Below, piece after piece: positions 24,572 through 34,902 of a stretch of DNA of 64,000 nt. Position 1 is the first letter of the stretch, and the number at the start of each line of letters is the position of its first letter. The notes beneath the pieces are model-generated. The model was not told the origin of the DNA. It made no database searches and saw only the letters and a program-made list of their open reading frames with translations. The position numbers and the translations under genes were made by a program. Source of the stretch: Sporosarcina oncorhynchi (GTDB taxonomy: Bacteria; Bacillota; Bacilli; Bacillales_A; Planococcaceae); NCBI RefSeq assembly GCF_033304615.1, contig NZ_CP129118.1, positions 1,112,001 through 1,176,000 of the forward strand, written 5' to 3'.

Positions 24572-25178
24572 ACTGTTCACTATTATTAACTTGAGATACT
24601 TCAACGAAATCTTTCACTTTTTCGATTGCAATGAGGAATGGAGGATTATTTCGCTGGTTCAGCAGTTCATAACGGATGACGTGGACATCCGATTGATGCA
24701 ACGATTTGACATAGACGAGCAAAGCATCCCGTTCTTCTGCTCCGCCTTGATGACCGTCATAGACGGATATCGTAATAATCCCGCCTTTTTTCACGAGACC
24801 GAGCAATTTGTGAATGGCTTCAATTGTAGATTCTGGTTTCGTAACAACACTCATGTCTTCACTGTAAGGCAGATAACCGAGGTTGAACATTGCACCCCCA
24901 ATGGGTTTATCCACATAGCGATCGACGTTTGCATGGCTGTCGAGAATGAGTTTGACATTGTGATGTAAATCACCAAGTCTATCGGCAGTTTTATCAAGAG
25001 CTGCCTGCTGTATGTCAAAAGCGATGACAGAACCTTCATTCCCGACGAGCTTCGCCAGGAATTCCGTGTCGTTGCCATTTCCAGCAGTCGCGTCAACGAC
25101 CGTCTCACCAGGCAGAACGGTTTCTGCCAGTAGACGTTTTGCGAAGGGCAACACACGATGTAATAGAATTTGACTCAA
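24570..25178 (-). CDS. mnmM: tRNA 5-aminomethyl-2-thiouridine methyltransferase MnmM (YtqB)
   Basis: Class I SAM-dependent methyltransferase of 202 residues. The SAM motif reads VDATAGNGNDTEFLA (about residues 27-41), followed by A-F-D-I-Q and the NLGYLPYSED motif (about 98-107) with GHQGG further on, as in YtqB. YtqB has been shown to methylate nm5s2U34 to mnm5s2U34 in Gram-positive bacteria. It overlaps its radical-SAM partner by four bases and is the second gene of the pair. Confidence 0.88.
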   Translation of the reverse strand: MSQILLHRVLPFAKRLLAETVLPGETVVDATAGNGNDTEFLAKLVGNEGSVIAFDIQQAALDKTADRLGDLHHNVKLILDSHANVDRYVDKPIGGAMFNLGYLPYSEDMSVVTKPESTIEAIHKLLGLVKKGGIITISVYDGHQGGAEERDALLVYVKSLHQSDVHVIRYELLNQRNNPPFLIAIEKVKDFVEVSQVNNSEQ

Positions 25179-26134
25179 TGTGATTCCACTACCTTTCCAA
25201 AGAACTTTCCTTGATAACTGTTACGCCGCTTTAATTCATCATCGATGCCGTTAAGTACATCCCATTTGGTCACGCTCCACATTGGTCCAATCATCTGGTC
25301 AATCGGCCCGTCACCAGTAATGCGATGGATGACCATGGAAGGCGGTAGCACTTCTAGTTGATCGACAACGAGCTTGATATATTTATCTTTTTCAAGGAAT
25401 TCTACCAACCCTTTTTCATACTGCTTGACCATTGGTGTCCCTTTCAGCAAATGAAGCAAGTGAATCTTAATGCCTTGCACATCCAATTCGGACACTTTTT
25501 GTGCCGTTTCCATCATCATGTCATAGTCTTCCATCGGCAATCCATTAATGATATGGGTACATACACGGATGCCGTGTTTCCTCAACTTTTCGACCCCTTC
25601 AACGTATGTCGCAAAATCATGCGCACGGTTTACGAGCTTCGCCGTCTTTTCATGTACCGTCTGTAAACCGAGCTCTACCCAAAGATATGTCCGCTCATGT
25701 AATTCTGCCAAATAGTCAACGACGTCGTCAGGCAGACAATCAGGACGGGTGCCAATCGACAAGCCTACTACATTTTCTTGTGCAAGCGCTGCTTCAAACT
25801 TTTCTTTTAAGACTGGAAGGGGAGCGTGGGTGTTGGTATAGGCTTGGAAGTAGGCCATGTATTTACCATTTTTCCATTTCTGATGCATCCGGTCACGCAC
25901 TTCGGCAAATTGGACATCAATGGAATCGACTCGGTCTCCCGCGAAATCACCAGAACCGGCCACACTGCAAAATGTACAACCACCAAAGGCCACGGTGCCA
26001 TCCCGATTCGGACAATCAAAGCCTGCATCTAAAGCCACCTTGAATACCTTGCAACCGAATTCGTCTTTCAAATGACGTGACCATGTATAATAACGTTTTC
26101 CTTCAGTCGGGAAAGGAAATATTAAATCATCCAT
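25175..26134 (-). CDS. mnmL: radical SAM protein YtqA (TIGR01212; MnmL)
   Basis: A radical SAM enzyme of 319 residues. The cluster cysteines are in DCPNRDG and GGCTFCS (pattern C-x(11)-C-x(2)-C), with the glycine-rich strand G-L-S-I-G-T-R-P-D and the partial TIM barrel following. YtqA/MnmL is reported to act before MnmM in building the mnm5 side chain of wobble uridine; this rests on recalled literature. The ATG at 26134 lies 8-9 bases after GAGGAG; TTG codons just upstream are in frame but too close to that site. Confidence 0.85.
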   Translation of the reverse strand: MDDLIFPFPTEGKRYYTWSRHLKDEFGCKVFKVALDAGFDCPNRDGTVAFGGCTFCSVAGSGDFAGDRVDSIDVQFAEVRDRMHQKWKNGKYMAYFQAYTNTHAPLPVLKEKFEAALAQENVVGLSIGTRPDCLPDDVVDYLAELHERTYLWVELGLQTVHEKTAKLVNRAHDFATYVEGVEKLRKHGIRVCTHIINGLPMEDYDMMMETAQKVSELDVQGIKIHLLHLLKGTPMVKQYEKGLVEFLEKDKYIKLVVDQLEVLPPSMVIHRITGDGPIDQMIGPMWSVTKWDVLNGIDDELKRRNSYQGKFFGKVVESH

Positions 26135-26378
26135 GAACAACAACTCCTCTAACAGTAGATTGTACCACGGAAAAATACATCAATGTCATCTGAATTATAG
26201 AACATTTTATGTATATCTTGTCTGTTTACATAAAAAGGCATACACTCGACATATCCGGTACTGTCCCGTTTGCAACCACTTGGAATCCCAAGCTTTGTCC
26301 AAGTCACAAATAGGAAAATCGGTGTTTTAGTGTGTTAAAATCCATTGGACTATTCTTAGTGAAACGGAGATAGATGAA

Positions 26379-27560
26379 ATGCCGAAAAAAGTATGGCTCC
26401 TCGTCATCGGAATGTTTGTCAATGTCATTGGTAACTCATTTTTATGGCCGTTAAATACAATATATATGCATGAATATCTTGAGAAATCGCTTGCAGTTGC
26501 AGGGCTTGTCCTAATGGCGAACGCGGGCGCAGGTGTCATCGGAAATCTCCTGGGCGGCTATTTGTTTGATCGAATTGGTGGTTTCAAAACGATTATGGCA
26601 GGGATCATCATTTCCATTGGCGCACTCGCATTTCTCGTTTATAACCACGACTGGTATCCATATATTATTATGCTAACAGTACTAGGATTTAGCGGTGGAA
26701 TTATATTTCCTAGTATGTTTGCCATGGTTGGCACAGTTTGGCCTGAAGGTGGCAGGAAAGCGTTTAACTCTATTTATCTAGCGCAGAATGTCGGAGTTGC
26801 CATTGGGCCGGCATTGGCGGGATTAGTAGCTTCCTTCCATATCGATTATATTTTTGCGGCGAATCTGCTCTTTTATGTTCTATTTCTTGCGCTAGCCTTT
26901 TTCAGTTACAGAAAACTTGAAATCGCCCCAGACCGACATACGACTGTAATTCGGGAAGCGAAGCGCATTAAACATAAAGCACCTTTTTATGCACTGCTTA
27001 TACTTGTATCAGGTTATTTGCTTACCTGGCTTGTCTATTCTCAATGGTCAACGACAATCTCCACGCATGCTTTGTCACTCGGCGTGTCTTTAAGGGAATA
27101 TAGTTTCATCTGGACGGTCAATGGCTTATTAATTGTCATCGGGCAACCGATTATCCGCCCACTGATTAGAAGGTTGGAAAACCAACTTAAGACGCAGATG
27201 ATTATCGGCACGAGTATATTTATCGTGTCTTTCATTGTGGTCAGTTTTGCGGGATCGTTTAAGATGTTTATCGTTTCGATGGTGATTTTGACGTTCGGAG
27301 AAATGATCGTCTGGCCCGTCATTCCAACGTTGGCGAGTCAACTTGCTCCAAAAGGTCGGGATGGATTCTATCAGGGAATTGTCAACTCTGCTGCCACGGT
27401 CGGCCGGATGATTGGTCCTTTTGCAGGCGGGGTTCTTGTCACCATTTACGATATGAAAGTCATGTTGTTGCTATTAACGAGCCTCATGGCCATTACACTA
27501 GTCACAACACTACTGTATGATCGACCACTCAAATCAGCAGTTAGTAAGGAGATTATCTAA
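26379..27560 (+). CDS. MFS transporter
   Basis: A 393-residue major facilitator protein with 12 predicted helices. The loop 2-3 motif reads GGYLFDRIGGFK (about residues 59-70) and TM5 has N-V-G-V-A-I-G-P-A-L-A-G, typical of drug:proton antiporters of the DHA1 group. The substrate is unknown. CGGAGAT precedes the ATG. The 244 bases upstream hold no other feature that could be supported. Confidence 0.82.
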   Translation: MPKKVWLLVIGMFVNVIGNSFLWPLNTIYMHEYLEKSLAVAGLVLMANAGAGVIGNLLGGYLFDRIGGFKTIMAGIIISIGALAFLVYNHDWYPYIIMLTVLGFSGGIIFPSMFAMVGTVWPEGGRKAFNSIYLAQNVGVAIGPALAGLVASFHIDYIFAANLLFYVLFLALAFFSYRKLEIAPDRHTTVIREAKRIKHKAPFYALLILVSGYLLTWLVYSQWSTTISTHALSLGVSLREYSFIWTVNGLLIVIGQPIIRPLIRRLENQLKTQMIIGTSIFIVSFIVVSFAGSFKMFIVSMVILTFGEMIVWPVIPTLASQLAPKGRDGFYQGIVNSAATVGRMIGPFAGGVLVTIYDMKVMLLLLTSLMAITLVTTLLYDRPLKSAVSKEII

Positions 27561-27572
27561 TAAATGCTCAAC

Positions 27573-27604
27573 ACCGGATAGCCATTCAGGGTTTTCCGGT
27601 TTTT
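27573..27604 (+). terminator. weak intrinsic terminator after MFS gene
   Basis: ACCGGA and TCCGGT pair over a 16-base loop, followed by TTTTCTG. Confidence 0.45.
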
Positions 27605-27686
27605 CTGTATATTCTTCGCATAGTAATTGATAGTTTGACCGAATGAAGATAGAATTGAGTCAATGATCTAAAAGGGGGAACGCTAC

Positions 27687-28373
27687 ATGAAACCGGTATA
27701 TTCAACAGCAATGGAAGCGATTTCAAAGATTCAAGATGGAGACACGTTGATGGTAGGGGGCTTCGGCCTTGTCGGCATACCTGAGCAGCTTATTTTGGCG
27801 CTTGTCGAAAAAGGTGTGAAGGATTTAACGATTATTTCCAATAACTGTGGGGTTGACGAATGGGGACTTGGCCTTTTATTGAAGGAAAAACAGATAAAAA
27901 AAATGATTGGATCTTATGTAGGTGAAAATAAAGAATTTGAACGCCAAGTATTATCAGGTGAAATCGAAGTGGAATTGACACCACAAGGTACACTTGCTGA
28001 AAAGATTCGTGCAGGCGGCGCCGGTATACCGGCATTTTATACACCTGCAGGGGTAGGAACGACAGTGGCGGAAGGGAAAGAGATTCGCACGTTCGATGGA
28101 AAAGAATACGTTCTTGAAGAGGCATTGGTCGCTGATTTCGCTCTCGTTCGTGCTGCAAAAGCTGACAGAATCGGAAATCTTATCTATAACAAGACTGCAC
28201 AGAACTTCAATCCGATGATGGCGGCTGCAGGTAAGTTTACAATCGCAGAAGTGGAAGAAATCGTCGAGACAGGTGATTTGAATCCGGCAACCGTACATAC
28301 GCCGAGCATCTATGTTCAAGGGTTATTGCAAGCGAAACAGGAAAAACGTATAGAGAGACTGACGACTCAATAA
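27687..28373 (+). CDS. scoA: 3-oxoacid CoA-transferase subunit A
   Basis: Alpha subunit (228 residues) of succinyl-CoA:3-ketoacid (acetoacetate) CoA-transferase, a cytosolic heterodimer or heterotetramer. Family markers are G-G-F-G-L-x-G-I-P-E near residue 24, the [10 protein letters not shown](K/R) motif near 91-101, [13 protein letters not shown] near 105 and the N-P-x-x-A-x-A segment near 175. AAGGGGGAA precedes the ATG. It is 18 bases upstream of subunit B, so the two form an operon for using or making acetoacetyl-CoA. Confidence 0.92.
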   Translation: MKPVYSTAMEAISKIQDGDTLMVGGFGLVGIPEQLILALVEKGVKDLTIISNNCGVDEWGLGLLLKEKQIKKMIGSYVGENKEFERQVLSGEIEVELTPQGTLAEKIRAGGAGIPAFYTPAGVGTTVAEGKEIRTFDGKEYVLEEALVADFALVRAAKADRIGNLIYNKTAQNFNPMMAAAGKFTIAEVEEIVETGDLNPATVHTPSIYVQGLLQAKQEKRIERLTTQ

Positions 28374-28391
28374 GAAAGGGGAATATTCACG

Positions 28392-29039
28392 ATGACAACA
28401 GTTAACTTTAGAGAACGAATCGCAAGACGTGCCGAAAAGGAAATCAATGACGGGGATTATGTCAATCTGGGAATTGGTATGCCGACACTCGTTGCCAATT
28501 ATATTTCGGACAATAAAACCGTTGTGCTCCAATCAGAGAACGGCCTGCTTGGAATCGGACCATATCCTAAAGATTCAGAAGTGGATCCTGATCTGATTAA
28601 TGCAGGTAAGGAGACCGTGACGACAATACCCGGCTCTTCGTTCTTCGACAGTTCGGAATCATTCGCAATGATTCGCGGCGGACATGTCGATGTTGCGATA
28701 CTTGGCGGCATGGAAGTGTCTGAAGAAGGAGATTTAGCGAACTGGATGATTCCCGGCAAGATGATCAAAGGAATGGGCGGTGCGATGGATCTCGTACATG
28801 GTGCGAAGAAAATCATCGTTATCATGGATCATACGGCAAAAGACGGTTCCCCGAAGATTAAGAAAAAATGCGACCTTCCCCTGACTGGTAAAGGTGTTGT
28901 CCATAAAATCATCACAGAACGTGCATTGATTGTAGTGACGCCGGAAGGTCTTGAACTGAAGGAAGTATTTGAAGGTTTTACTATCCAAGAGGTTATTGAC
29001 TCGACGGAAGCGGACTTAATCGTCAAAGATGTAAAGTGA
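28392..29039 (+). CDS. scoB: 3-oxoacid CoA-transferase subunit B
   Basis: Beta subunit (215 residues), carrying the catalytic glutamate in the SENGLLG motif (about residues 48-54), which forms the covalent CoA thioester. Other markers are [11 protein letters not shown] (about 25-35), [14 protein letters not shown] (about 97-110) and D-H-T near 143. AGAAAGGGG precedes the ATG. Last gene before the leuS T-box leader; no terminator was recognised between them. Confidence 0.92.
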   Translation: MTTVNFRERIARRAEKEINDGDYVNLGIGMPTLVANYISDNKTVVLQSENGLLGIGPYPKDSEVDPDLINAGKETVTTIPGSSFFDSSESFAMIRGGHVDVAILGGMEVSEEGDLANWMIPGKMIKGMGGAMDLVHGAKKIIVIMDHTAKDGSPKIKKKCDLPLTGKGVVHKIITERALIVVTPEGLELKEVFEGFTIQEVIDSTEADLIVKDVK

Positions 29040-29099
29040 AGTTAAAAAGCATTGTTGTATTTTGGAACATTTTCGGGTACACTACAATAAAATGATTTC

Positions 29100-29352
29100 A
29101 AATAGCGTTGGCGTTGATGAGGAGCAGTATTCGTGGATAGTCGATAGCAGAGAACAGGCGGTTGGTGCAAGCCTGTACGACGAACGATGAACTCGCCTTT
29201 GAGCCTGTATCGGTGAACTATAAAGTAACCGGTGCCGTTTTCCGCGTTAAGGAAACAAGTTGGGCGGCAACTGCCGTCAATTTGGGTGGCACCGCGGGAG
29301 TATGCATACAATCTCGTCCCTTATTATTTTTAAGGGACGGGATTTTTTTATT
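29100..29352 (+). promoter_or_regulatory. T-box riboswitch leader of leuS (tRNA-Leu)
   Basis: A transcription-attenuation leader that reads uncharged tRNA-Leu. Visible elements are the AGTA bulge (29126-29129), a GAGAAC/GGTTGGTGCAAGCC stem I distal region, GAA followed by the CTC leucine specifier (29192-29194), the T-box TGGGTGGCACCGCGG (29283-29297), and the terminator CTCGTCCCTTA / TAAGGGACGGGA with T7 (about 29312-29350). The specifier assignment is from position and agrees with the downstream gene. Confidence 0.9.
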
Positions 29353-29399
29353 CCCAAAATGCCTGTCATTATTTGAATCGAATTGAAGGGATGAGTTAA

Positions 29400-31814
29400 A
29401 TGAGTTATCAACATTTACAGATTGAGAAGAAGTGGCAAAACTATTGGAAAGAAAATAAGATCTACAAAATGGTCGATGACGAATCAAAGCCAAAGTTCTA
29501 CGCATTGGATATGTTCCCATATCCTTCAGGTGCAGGTCTTCACGTTGGCCATCCGCTCGGTTATATCGCAACGGATATTTTGAGTTCGTTCAAACGCAAG
29601 CAAGGGTATAATGTGTTGCACCCGATGGGCTGGGACGCATTCGGCTTGCCTGCGGAACAATATGCGATTGACACAGGAAATGACCCTGCTGAATTTACTG
29701 CGAAAAATATTGCGACATTCAAACGTCAGATGAAAGACCTCGGTTTTTCATACGACTGGGACCGTGAAGTGAATACGACGGATCCTAAATATTATAAATG
29801 GACGCAATGGATTTTCATCCAACTGTATAAAAAAGGCCTTGCCTATATCGATGAAGTGGCTGTGAACTGGTGTCCAGCACTTGGAACGGTCCTCGCAAAT
29901 GAAGAAGTGATCGATGGTAAATCAGAGCGTGGCGGTCATCCTGTAGAACGCCGTCCAATGCGTCAATGGGTTTTGCGTATTACGGAATATGCAGATCGTC
30001 TACTTGAAGATCTTGATGATCTTGATTGGTCAGAAAGTCTGAAAGATATGCAACGCAATTGGATTGGTAAATCAGAAGGTGCACAACTGAAATTTGAAAT
30101 CGACGGTACTGCCTTGTCGTTTGAAGCGTTTACGACTCGTCCGGATACAATTTTCGGTGCTACTTATGCGGTACTTGCACCTGAACATAAACTTGTAGAC
30201 CAAATAACGACTGTAGAGCAACAGGAAGCAGTAGCTGCTTATCTTGATAAAGTAAAAACGAAGAGTGATCTTGAAAGAACCGATCTTGCGAAAGAGAAAA
30301 CAGGCGTCTTTACAGGGGCTTATGCCATCAACCCTGCAAGTGGTGAAAAAATGCCTATCTGGATTGCTGACTATGTACTCTCTACATATGGAACAGGTGC
30401 AATTATGGCAGTTCCGGCTCATGATGAGCGGGATTATGAGTTTGCGACAGAATTCGATTTGCCGATTGTTGAAGTTGTTTCTGGTGGAGACATTTCCAAA
30501 GAGGCATATACAGGTGATGGCGTACATGTGAATTCGGATTTCCTGAATGATCTTGGCAAAGACGAAGCAATTGAGAAAGCGATTGAATGGTTCGTTGCTC
30601 AAGAGAAAGGCGAAAAGAAAATTACGTACCGTCTGCGTGACTGGTTGTTCTCAAGACAGCGTTATTGGGGAGAGCCAATTCCAATCATTCATTGGGAAGA
30701 TGGTTCAATGACACCTGTTGACGAATCGGAATTGCCATTGGAGCTGCCGAAAACAGATAATATTAAACCGAGTGGTACAGGTGAGTCACCGCTAGCAAAC
30801 ATTGAAGAGTGGATTAATGTCACTGATCCGGAAACAGGCATGAAAGGCCGTCGCGAAACGAATACGATGCCGCAATGGGCAGGAAGCTGTTGGTATTATT
30901 TGCGTTATATCGATCCGGATAATGATGAAATGCTAATTGATCCGAAATTGGCTGAACGATGGTTGCCAGTCGACATCTATGTCGGTGGAGCAGAGCACGC
31001 AGTCCTTCACTTGCTCTACGCACGTTTCTGGCACAAAGTGCTATACGATATCGGAGTGGTGCCAACGAAAGAGCCATTCCAAAAACTCTTTAACCAAGGG
31101 ATGATTCTCGGTGAAGGTCACGTAAAAATGTCCAAATCACTAGGCAATGTCATCAATCCGGACGACATCGTTCATTCACACGGAGCTGACACGCTACGTC
31201 TGTATGAAATGTTCATGGGACCACTTGATGCATCGAAAGAGTGGTCAACAAACGGTCTGGAAGGTTCACGCAGATTCCTTGACCGTATCTGGCGTCTGTT
31301 CGTCAATGAAGACGGCACATTAAGTTCGAAGATCGGTGGAGAACCAGGCGGATCGATTGAAAAGATCTATCACCAGACTGTCAAGAAAGTGACAGAGGAC
31401 TATGAAGGGATGCGTAATAATACGGCGATATCCCAATTGATGGTGTTCATTAATGAAGGCTATAAAGTGGATTCGATTCCAAAAGAATTCGTCGAAGGCT
31501 TCCTATTGCTGATTTCACCGATCACGCCGCATCTGGCTGAAGAACTGTGGGAGAAGCTCGGTCATAATGAGTCCATCACATATGCGCAATGGCCGACGTA
31601 TGATGAGACGAAATTGACAGATGATACAGTTGAAATCGCAGTGCAAATTAATGGTAAGGTCCGTGCGAAACTGAATGTAGCGAAAGATATCAACAAAGAA
31701 GACCTTGAAAAAGTTGCACTTGAAGACGAAGAAGTTAAGAAGTGGATTGACGGCAAAGAATTGAAGAAAGTCATTGCAATACCTGGACGATTAGTCAACA
31801 TCGTTGCGGTATAA
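29400..31814 (+). CDS. leuS: leucyl-tRNA synthetase
   Basis: Class I synthetase of 804 residues that charges tRNA-Leu in the cytosol. The HIGH signature is in [16 protein letters not shown] (about residues 40-55), the CP1 editing domain spans about 220-420 (including [12 protein letters not shown]), and KMSKS appears as [11 protein letters not shown] near 575-585. The anticodon-binding and C-terminal domains are complete. The ATG follows GAAGGGATG. Controlled by the T-box leader directly upstream. Confidence 0.97.
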   Translation: MSYQHLQIEKKWQNYWKENKIYKMVDDESKPKFYALDMFPYPSGAGLHVGHPLGYIATDILSSFKRKQGYNVLHPMGWDAFGLPAEQYAIDTGNDPAEFTAKNIATFKRQMKDLGFSYDWDREVNTTDPKYYKWTQWIFIQLYKKGLAYIDEVAVNWCPALGTVLANEEVIDGKSERGGHPVERRPMRQWVLRITEYADRLLEDLDDLDWSESLKDMQRNWIGKSEGAQLKFEIDGTALSFEAFTTRPDTIFGATYAVLAPEHKLVDQITTVEQQEAVAAYLDKVKTKSDLERTDLAKEKTGVFTGAYAINPASGEKMPIWIADYVLSTYGTGAIMAVPAHDERDYEFATEFDLPIVEVVSGGDISKEAYTGDGVHVNSDFLNDLGKDEAIEKAIEWFVAQEKGEKKITYRLRDWLFSRQRYWGEPIPIIHWEDGSMTPVDESELPLELPKTDNIKPSGTGESPLANIEEWINVTDPETGMKGRRETNTMPQWAGSCWYYLRYIDPDNDEMLIDPKLAERWLPVDIYVGGAEHAVLHLLYARFWHKVLYDIGVVPTKEPFQKLFNQGMILGEGHVKMSKSLGNVINPDDIVHSHGADTLRLYEMFMGPLDASKEWSTNGLEGSRRFLDRIWRLFVNEDGTLSSKIGGEPGGSIEKIYHQTVKKVTEDYEGMRNNTAISQLMVFINEGYKVDSIPKEFVEGFLLLISPITPHLAEELWEKLGHNESITYAQWPTYDETKLTDDTVEIAVQINGKVRAKLNVAKDINKEDLEKVALEDEEVKKWIDGKELKKVIAIPGRLVNIVAV

Positions 31815-31827
31815 GCATATAAGTGAA

Positions 31828-31866
31828 GAATCCGCGATAGAGCATTGCGCTCTGTCGCGGATTCTT
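31828..31866. terminator. bidirectional terminator
   Basis: GAATCCGCGATAGAGC pairs with GCTCTGTCGCGGATTC with one G-T pair, between converging leuS and the flavoprotein gene. Confidence 0.85.
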
Positions 31867-31873
31867 TACTTGC

Positions 31874-33133
31874 TTACAATGAAAATGCACCGGCGCTCAT
31901 CCCTGCGATTCTGCCTGTGACGAGTGCTGATGTTATGTTATACCCACCTGTGTAGCCGTGGATATCGATAATTTCCCCACAGAAGAAAAGTCCTTTCTTC
32001 TTTCGGGATGCCATTGTTTTCGGCTCGATTTCTTTTGTCGAGACGCCACCGCCAGTGACAAAAGCTTTCTCGATCGGTTGCGTGCCGTTCACGGTCATCG
32101 GGAATTCTTTTAGCAATTGCGCAAGCTTCCTGATTTTCTCATTGGAAAGTCCAGCACCAATATCCGAATGATCGATGCATGCCTGATCGAATAAAAATAA
32201 CAGCCAACGTTCAGGGGCAATACCTTTTAAGCTGTTTTTGATTGCTTTCTTTGGATCTTCTTTCAACATCGCATGTATCGTCTGGAAAGCTTTTTCTTTG
32301 TTCATGTCTGGCAGTGAATCGATTCGCATGTCCACGGGTTTATTGCCATTCTTCATACGCTCTTTGACGACGTATTGGCTACAACGTAAAATGGCCGGGC
32401 CACTTAACCCGAAATGGGTGAATAGCATATCCATCTGGTGGGTAACAAGTGTCTTTCCTTTTGCATTAAGCACGGAGACTGCCACGTCACGAAGAGCGAG
32501 ACCTTGTAGTTCTTTCGTTTGGATGAAATGCTCATCCGATAGTAGAGGCACTTCCGTCGGATATAATTCCGTGACGGTATGTCCGGCTTTCTCAGCCCAT
32601 GGATATCCATCTCCTGTACTGCCGGTTTGCGGGACTGCTTTTCCACCAACTGCAAGGACAACTGCATTTGCACGAACCTCTTCACCATCTTCTAGACGTA
32701 CACCTAGTATACGTTCATCGTCCATAAGTAGTTTTTTCACTCTCGTCGATAGACGCACTTCAACGTGTAAACGATCCATCTCGTCAAGAAGGGCGTTCAC
32801 GACATCCTTCGCTTTGTTTGATACGGGAAACATTCTACCGTGATCTTCTTCTTTTAAAGGAACGCCGAGTCCTTCGAAAAAAGTGATGATATCTTCATTG
32901 TTGAAAACAGAAAAAGGACCGTAGAGGAAACGACCGTTTCCGGGAATGTTTTTGACTATTTCCTCAAGCGGTAAGCGATTTGTGACGTTACAACGTCCAC
33001 CACCTGAAATAGATAATTTATTGCCAAGCTTTTTTCCTTTGTCGAGCAACAGTACTTTATTGCCGTGTTCTGCAGCTGCGATAGAGGCCATCAATCCTGA
33101 GGGACCCCCACCGACGATAATAACGTCATACAT
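31874..33133 (-). CDS. HI0933/YtfP-family FAD-dependent oxidoreductase
   Basis: A flavoprotein of 419 residues from the HI0933 (aminoacetone oxidase-like) family. The N-terminal dinucleotide motif is [13 protein letters not shown] (residues 4-16), followed by the family fingerprint [19 protein letters not shown] (about 34-52), a second FAD region [17 protein letters not shown] (about 160-176) and the C-terminal G-G-V-x-x-x-E and GYTGGYN motifs. Its physiological substrate is unknown. A GTG four codons upstream is also open, but the ATG at 33133 places the Rossmann motif at the usual distance. Confidence 0.88.
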   Translation of the reverse strand: MYDVIIVGGGPSGLMASIAAAEHGNKVLLLDKGKKLGNKLSISGGGRCNVTNRLPLEEIVKNIPGNGRFLYGPFSVFNNEDIITFFEGLGVPLKEEDHGRMFPVSNKAKDVVNALLDEMDRLHVEVRLSTRVKKLLMDDERILGVRLEDGEEVRANAVVLAVGGKAVPQTGSTGDGYPWAEKAGHTVTELYPTEVPLLSDEHFIQTKELQGLALRDVAVSVLNAKGKTLVTHQMDMLFTHFGLSGPAILRCSQYVVKERMKNGNKPVDMRIDSLPDMNKEKAFQTIHAMLKEDPKKAIKNSLKGIAPERWLLFLFDQACIDHSDIGAGLSNEKIRKLAQLLKEFPMTVNGTQPIEKAFVTGGGVSTKEIEPKTMASRKKKGLFFCGEIIDIHGYTGGYNITSALVTGRIAGMSAGAFSL

Positions 33134-33282
33134 ATATGGAACCACACTTTCAGTTTTTCTCCATTATACATCATGTGTCCACTATAATAGATGTATGCGA
33201 TAATCATTGTGAAAACTTATTGTCGGATGTAAACTGTTAAGTAGCTCAAATCGAGAAGTATTAAAGATAGGAAGGATCATAC

Positions 33283-34899
33283 ATGTCATCAAACCTTGTG
33301 AAAGGCACAGCCATTTTAACGATAGGGCTGTTTTTATCGAAAGCGCTCGGACTTTTATATGTTATTCCTTTTTATGCGATTGTTGGGGAAGAGAATATCG
33401 GACTATACCAATACGCGTATATACCTTATAATCTTGCACTTGCAGTGGCAATATCAGGAGCGCCACTTGCTATTTCAAAATTTGTTTCGAAATATAATGC
33501 GGTAGGCGATTATGCTACCGGACGGAAATTGATGAAATCTGGGATGCTTGTAATGACAGTGACTGGTATTATGTCATTCTTAGTCCTGTTTTTCATGGCG
33601 GAACCGATTGCGAATCTAGTCATACGCGATGACGAACAAATCTTCACAGTCGAAGAAATTAAAACTGTCATCCGTTGGGTAAGTTTCGCATTGCTTGCAG
33701 TGCCGCTCATGAGTATTGTTCGTGGATATCTCCAAGGTAATCAGAAGTTCGAACCCACATCAGTTTCACAACTCGTAGAACAGATTGTCCGTATTATTGT
33801 TGTGTTAATTGGTGCCTATATCGTCGTGAATGTTTTGGATCTATCGCCACGGACAGCTGTGAATTTCGCCGTGTTTGCCGCATTCATTGGTGCACTAGCG
33901 GGACTTGTCGTCCTTTATCGATACTGGCTGAAATATAAACCTGAATTTGAAAACCTATATGCAAACAGCCCTCCAGCAAGTGATATAACGTTTATTGACA
34001 TGTACAAAGAAGTAATTGGCTATACGATTCCTTTTGTGCTCGTTGGTGTCATCAATCCTCTTTATCAATTTGTCGATATGATTACTTTTAATGATGCGAT
34101 GAAGTCGATTGGACAATCCGGCGTTACAGATATCTATTTGACAATGCTTAACTTCCTGACACATAAAGTTGTCATGATTCCTGTTATGGTCGCTACTGGA
34201 TTTTCAATGGCATTAATTCCCGTCATTACAGGCTATTATACGAAAAAAGACCAAAAAGGCATTACTCGGTCATTGGATCAGACATTCCAAATTATGATCT
34301 TCCTGACAGTACCGATGGTAATTGGTTTGATGGTTCTCTCGAATGAATTTTATACTTTCTTGTACAGTGAAAATCCGGTCGGTTCGCAAGTGTTGGCCTC
34401 TTACGCACCTGTTGCAATCCTGTTCGCCTTGTTCACTGTAACAGCAGCAATTCTTCAAGGAATTAACAAACATAAATGGATCGTCTTCACATCCCTTGCA
34501 GGGTTGTTAGTGAAGATGATTATCAACGTACCACTTATTAAAATATTTGAAGTGAACGGCGCGATTGCAGCAACTGCCATTGGGTATGGTATTGCAGTAT
34601 CCATCAATCTGTTCGTTATCTTTAAAGTGTTACACTATCACTCACAAATGGTTCTACGGCGGATCATCCTTATCGCCATCTTCAACGTAATCATGTTCGT
34701 AGCTGTCCACTTTACATTGAAAGGACTTCTTGCAATCAGTCCTGTTGATGGTAAGATGCAAGCATTGCTATATGTGCTGATTTGCGCATTTGTCGGAGCG
34801 GTCATCTACGGTGCATTATCGCTTAAATCGGGGCTTGCTCAAAAGCTATTTGGCGATAGATTAACGAGAATTACAAAGAAATTTGGTTTTGGAGGCTAA
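33283..34899 (+). CDS. murJ: MurJ-type lipid II flippase (YtgP)
   Basis: A MOP-superfamily polysaccharide exporter of 538 residues with 14 predicted transmembrane helices. Its N-terminus (S-N-L-V-K-G-T-A-I-L-T-I-G-L-F-L-S-K) and its position next to an RsuA-type gene match Bacillus YtgP, shown to be a MurJ-type lipid II flippase. It would carry the peptidoglycan precursor to the outer leaflet. GGAAGG precedes the ATG. The next gene starts three bases after its stop, so they are cotranscribed. Confidence 0.88.
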   Translation: MSSNLVKGTAILTIGLFLSKALGLLYVIPFYAIVGEENIGLYQYAYIPYNLALAVAISGAPLAISKFVSKYNAVGDYATGRKLMKSGMLVMTVTGIMSFLVLFFMAEPIANLVIRDDEQIFTVEEIKTVIRWVSFALLAVPLMSIVRGYLQGNQKFEPTSVSQLVEQIVRIIVVLIGAYIVVNVLDLSPRTAVNFAVFAAFIGALAGLVVLYRYWLKYKPEFENLYANSPPASDITFIDMYKEVIGYTIPFVLVGVINPLYQFVDMITFNDAMKSIGQSGVTDIYLTMLNFLTHKVVMIPVMVATGFSMALIPVITGYYTKKDQKGITRSLDQTFQIMIFLTVPMVIGLMVLSNEFYTFLYSENPVGSQVLASYAPVAILFALFTVTAAILQGINKHKWIVFTSLAGLLVKMIINVPLIKIFEVNGAIAATAIGYGIAVSINLFVIFKVLHYHSQMVLRRIILIAIFNVIMFVAVHFTLKGLLAISPVDGKMQALLYVLICAFVGAVIYGALSLKSGLAQKLFGDRLTRITKKFGFGG

Positions 34900-34902
34900 T
34901 TA

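Noticed and set aside
24543-24968. A 141-codon open frame opposite mnmM
   Set aside because: The minus strand encodes a protein with full SAM-methyltransferase motifs; the plus-strand frame begins inside a terminator and has no ribosome site.
25606-26043. A 145-codon open frame opposite mnmL
   Set aside because: Antisense to radical SAM cysteine motifs; His/Arg-rich, unlike a real protein.
27688-27704. TGAAACCGGTATATTCA at the scoA start as a cre site
   Set aside because: Resembles cre but lacks the closing C-A of the 14-mer core, and it overlaps the coding start; judged too weak.
32238-32843. A 201-codon open frame opposite the YtfP-like gene
   Set aside because: Antisense to conserved FAD motifs; serine/arginine-rich composition is typical of a shadow frame.
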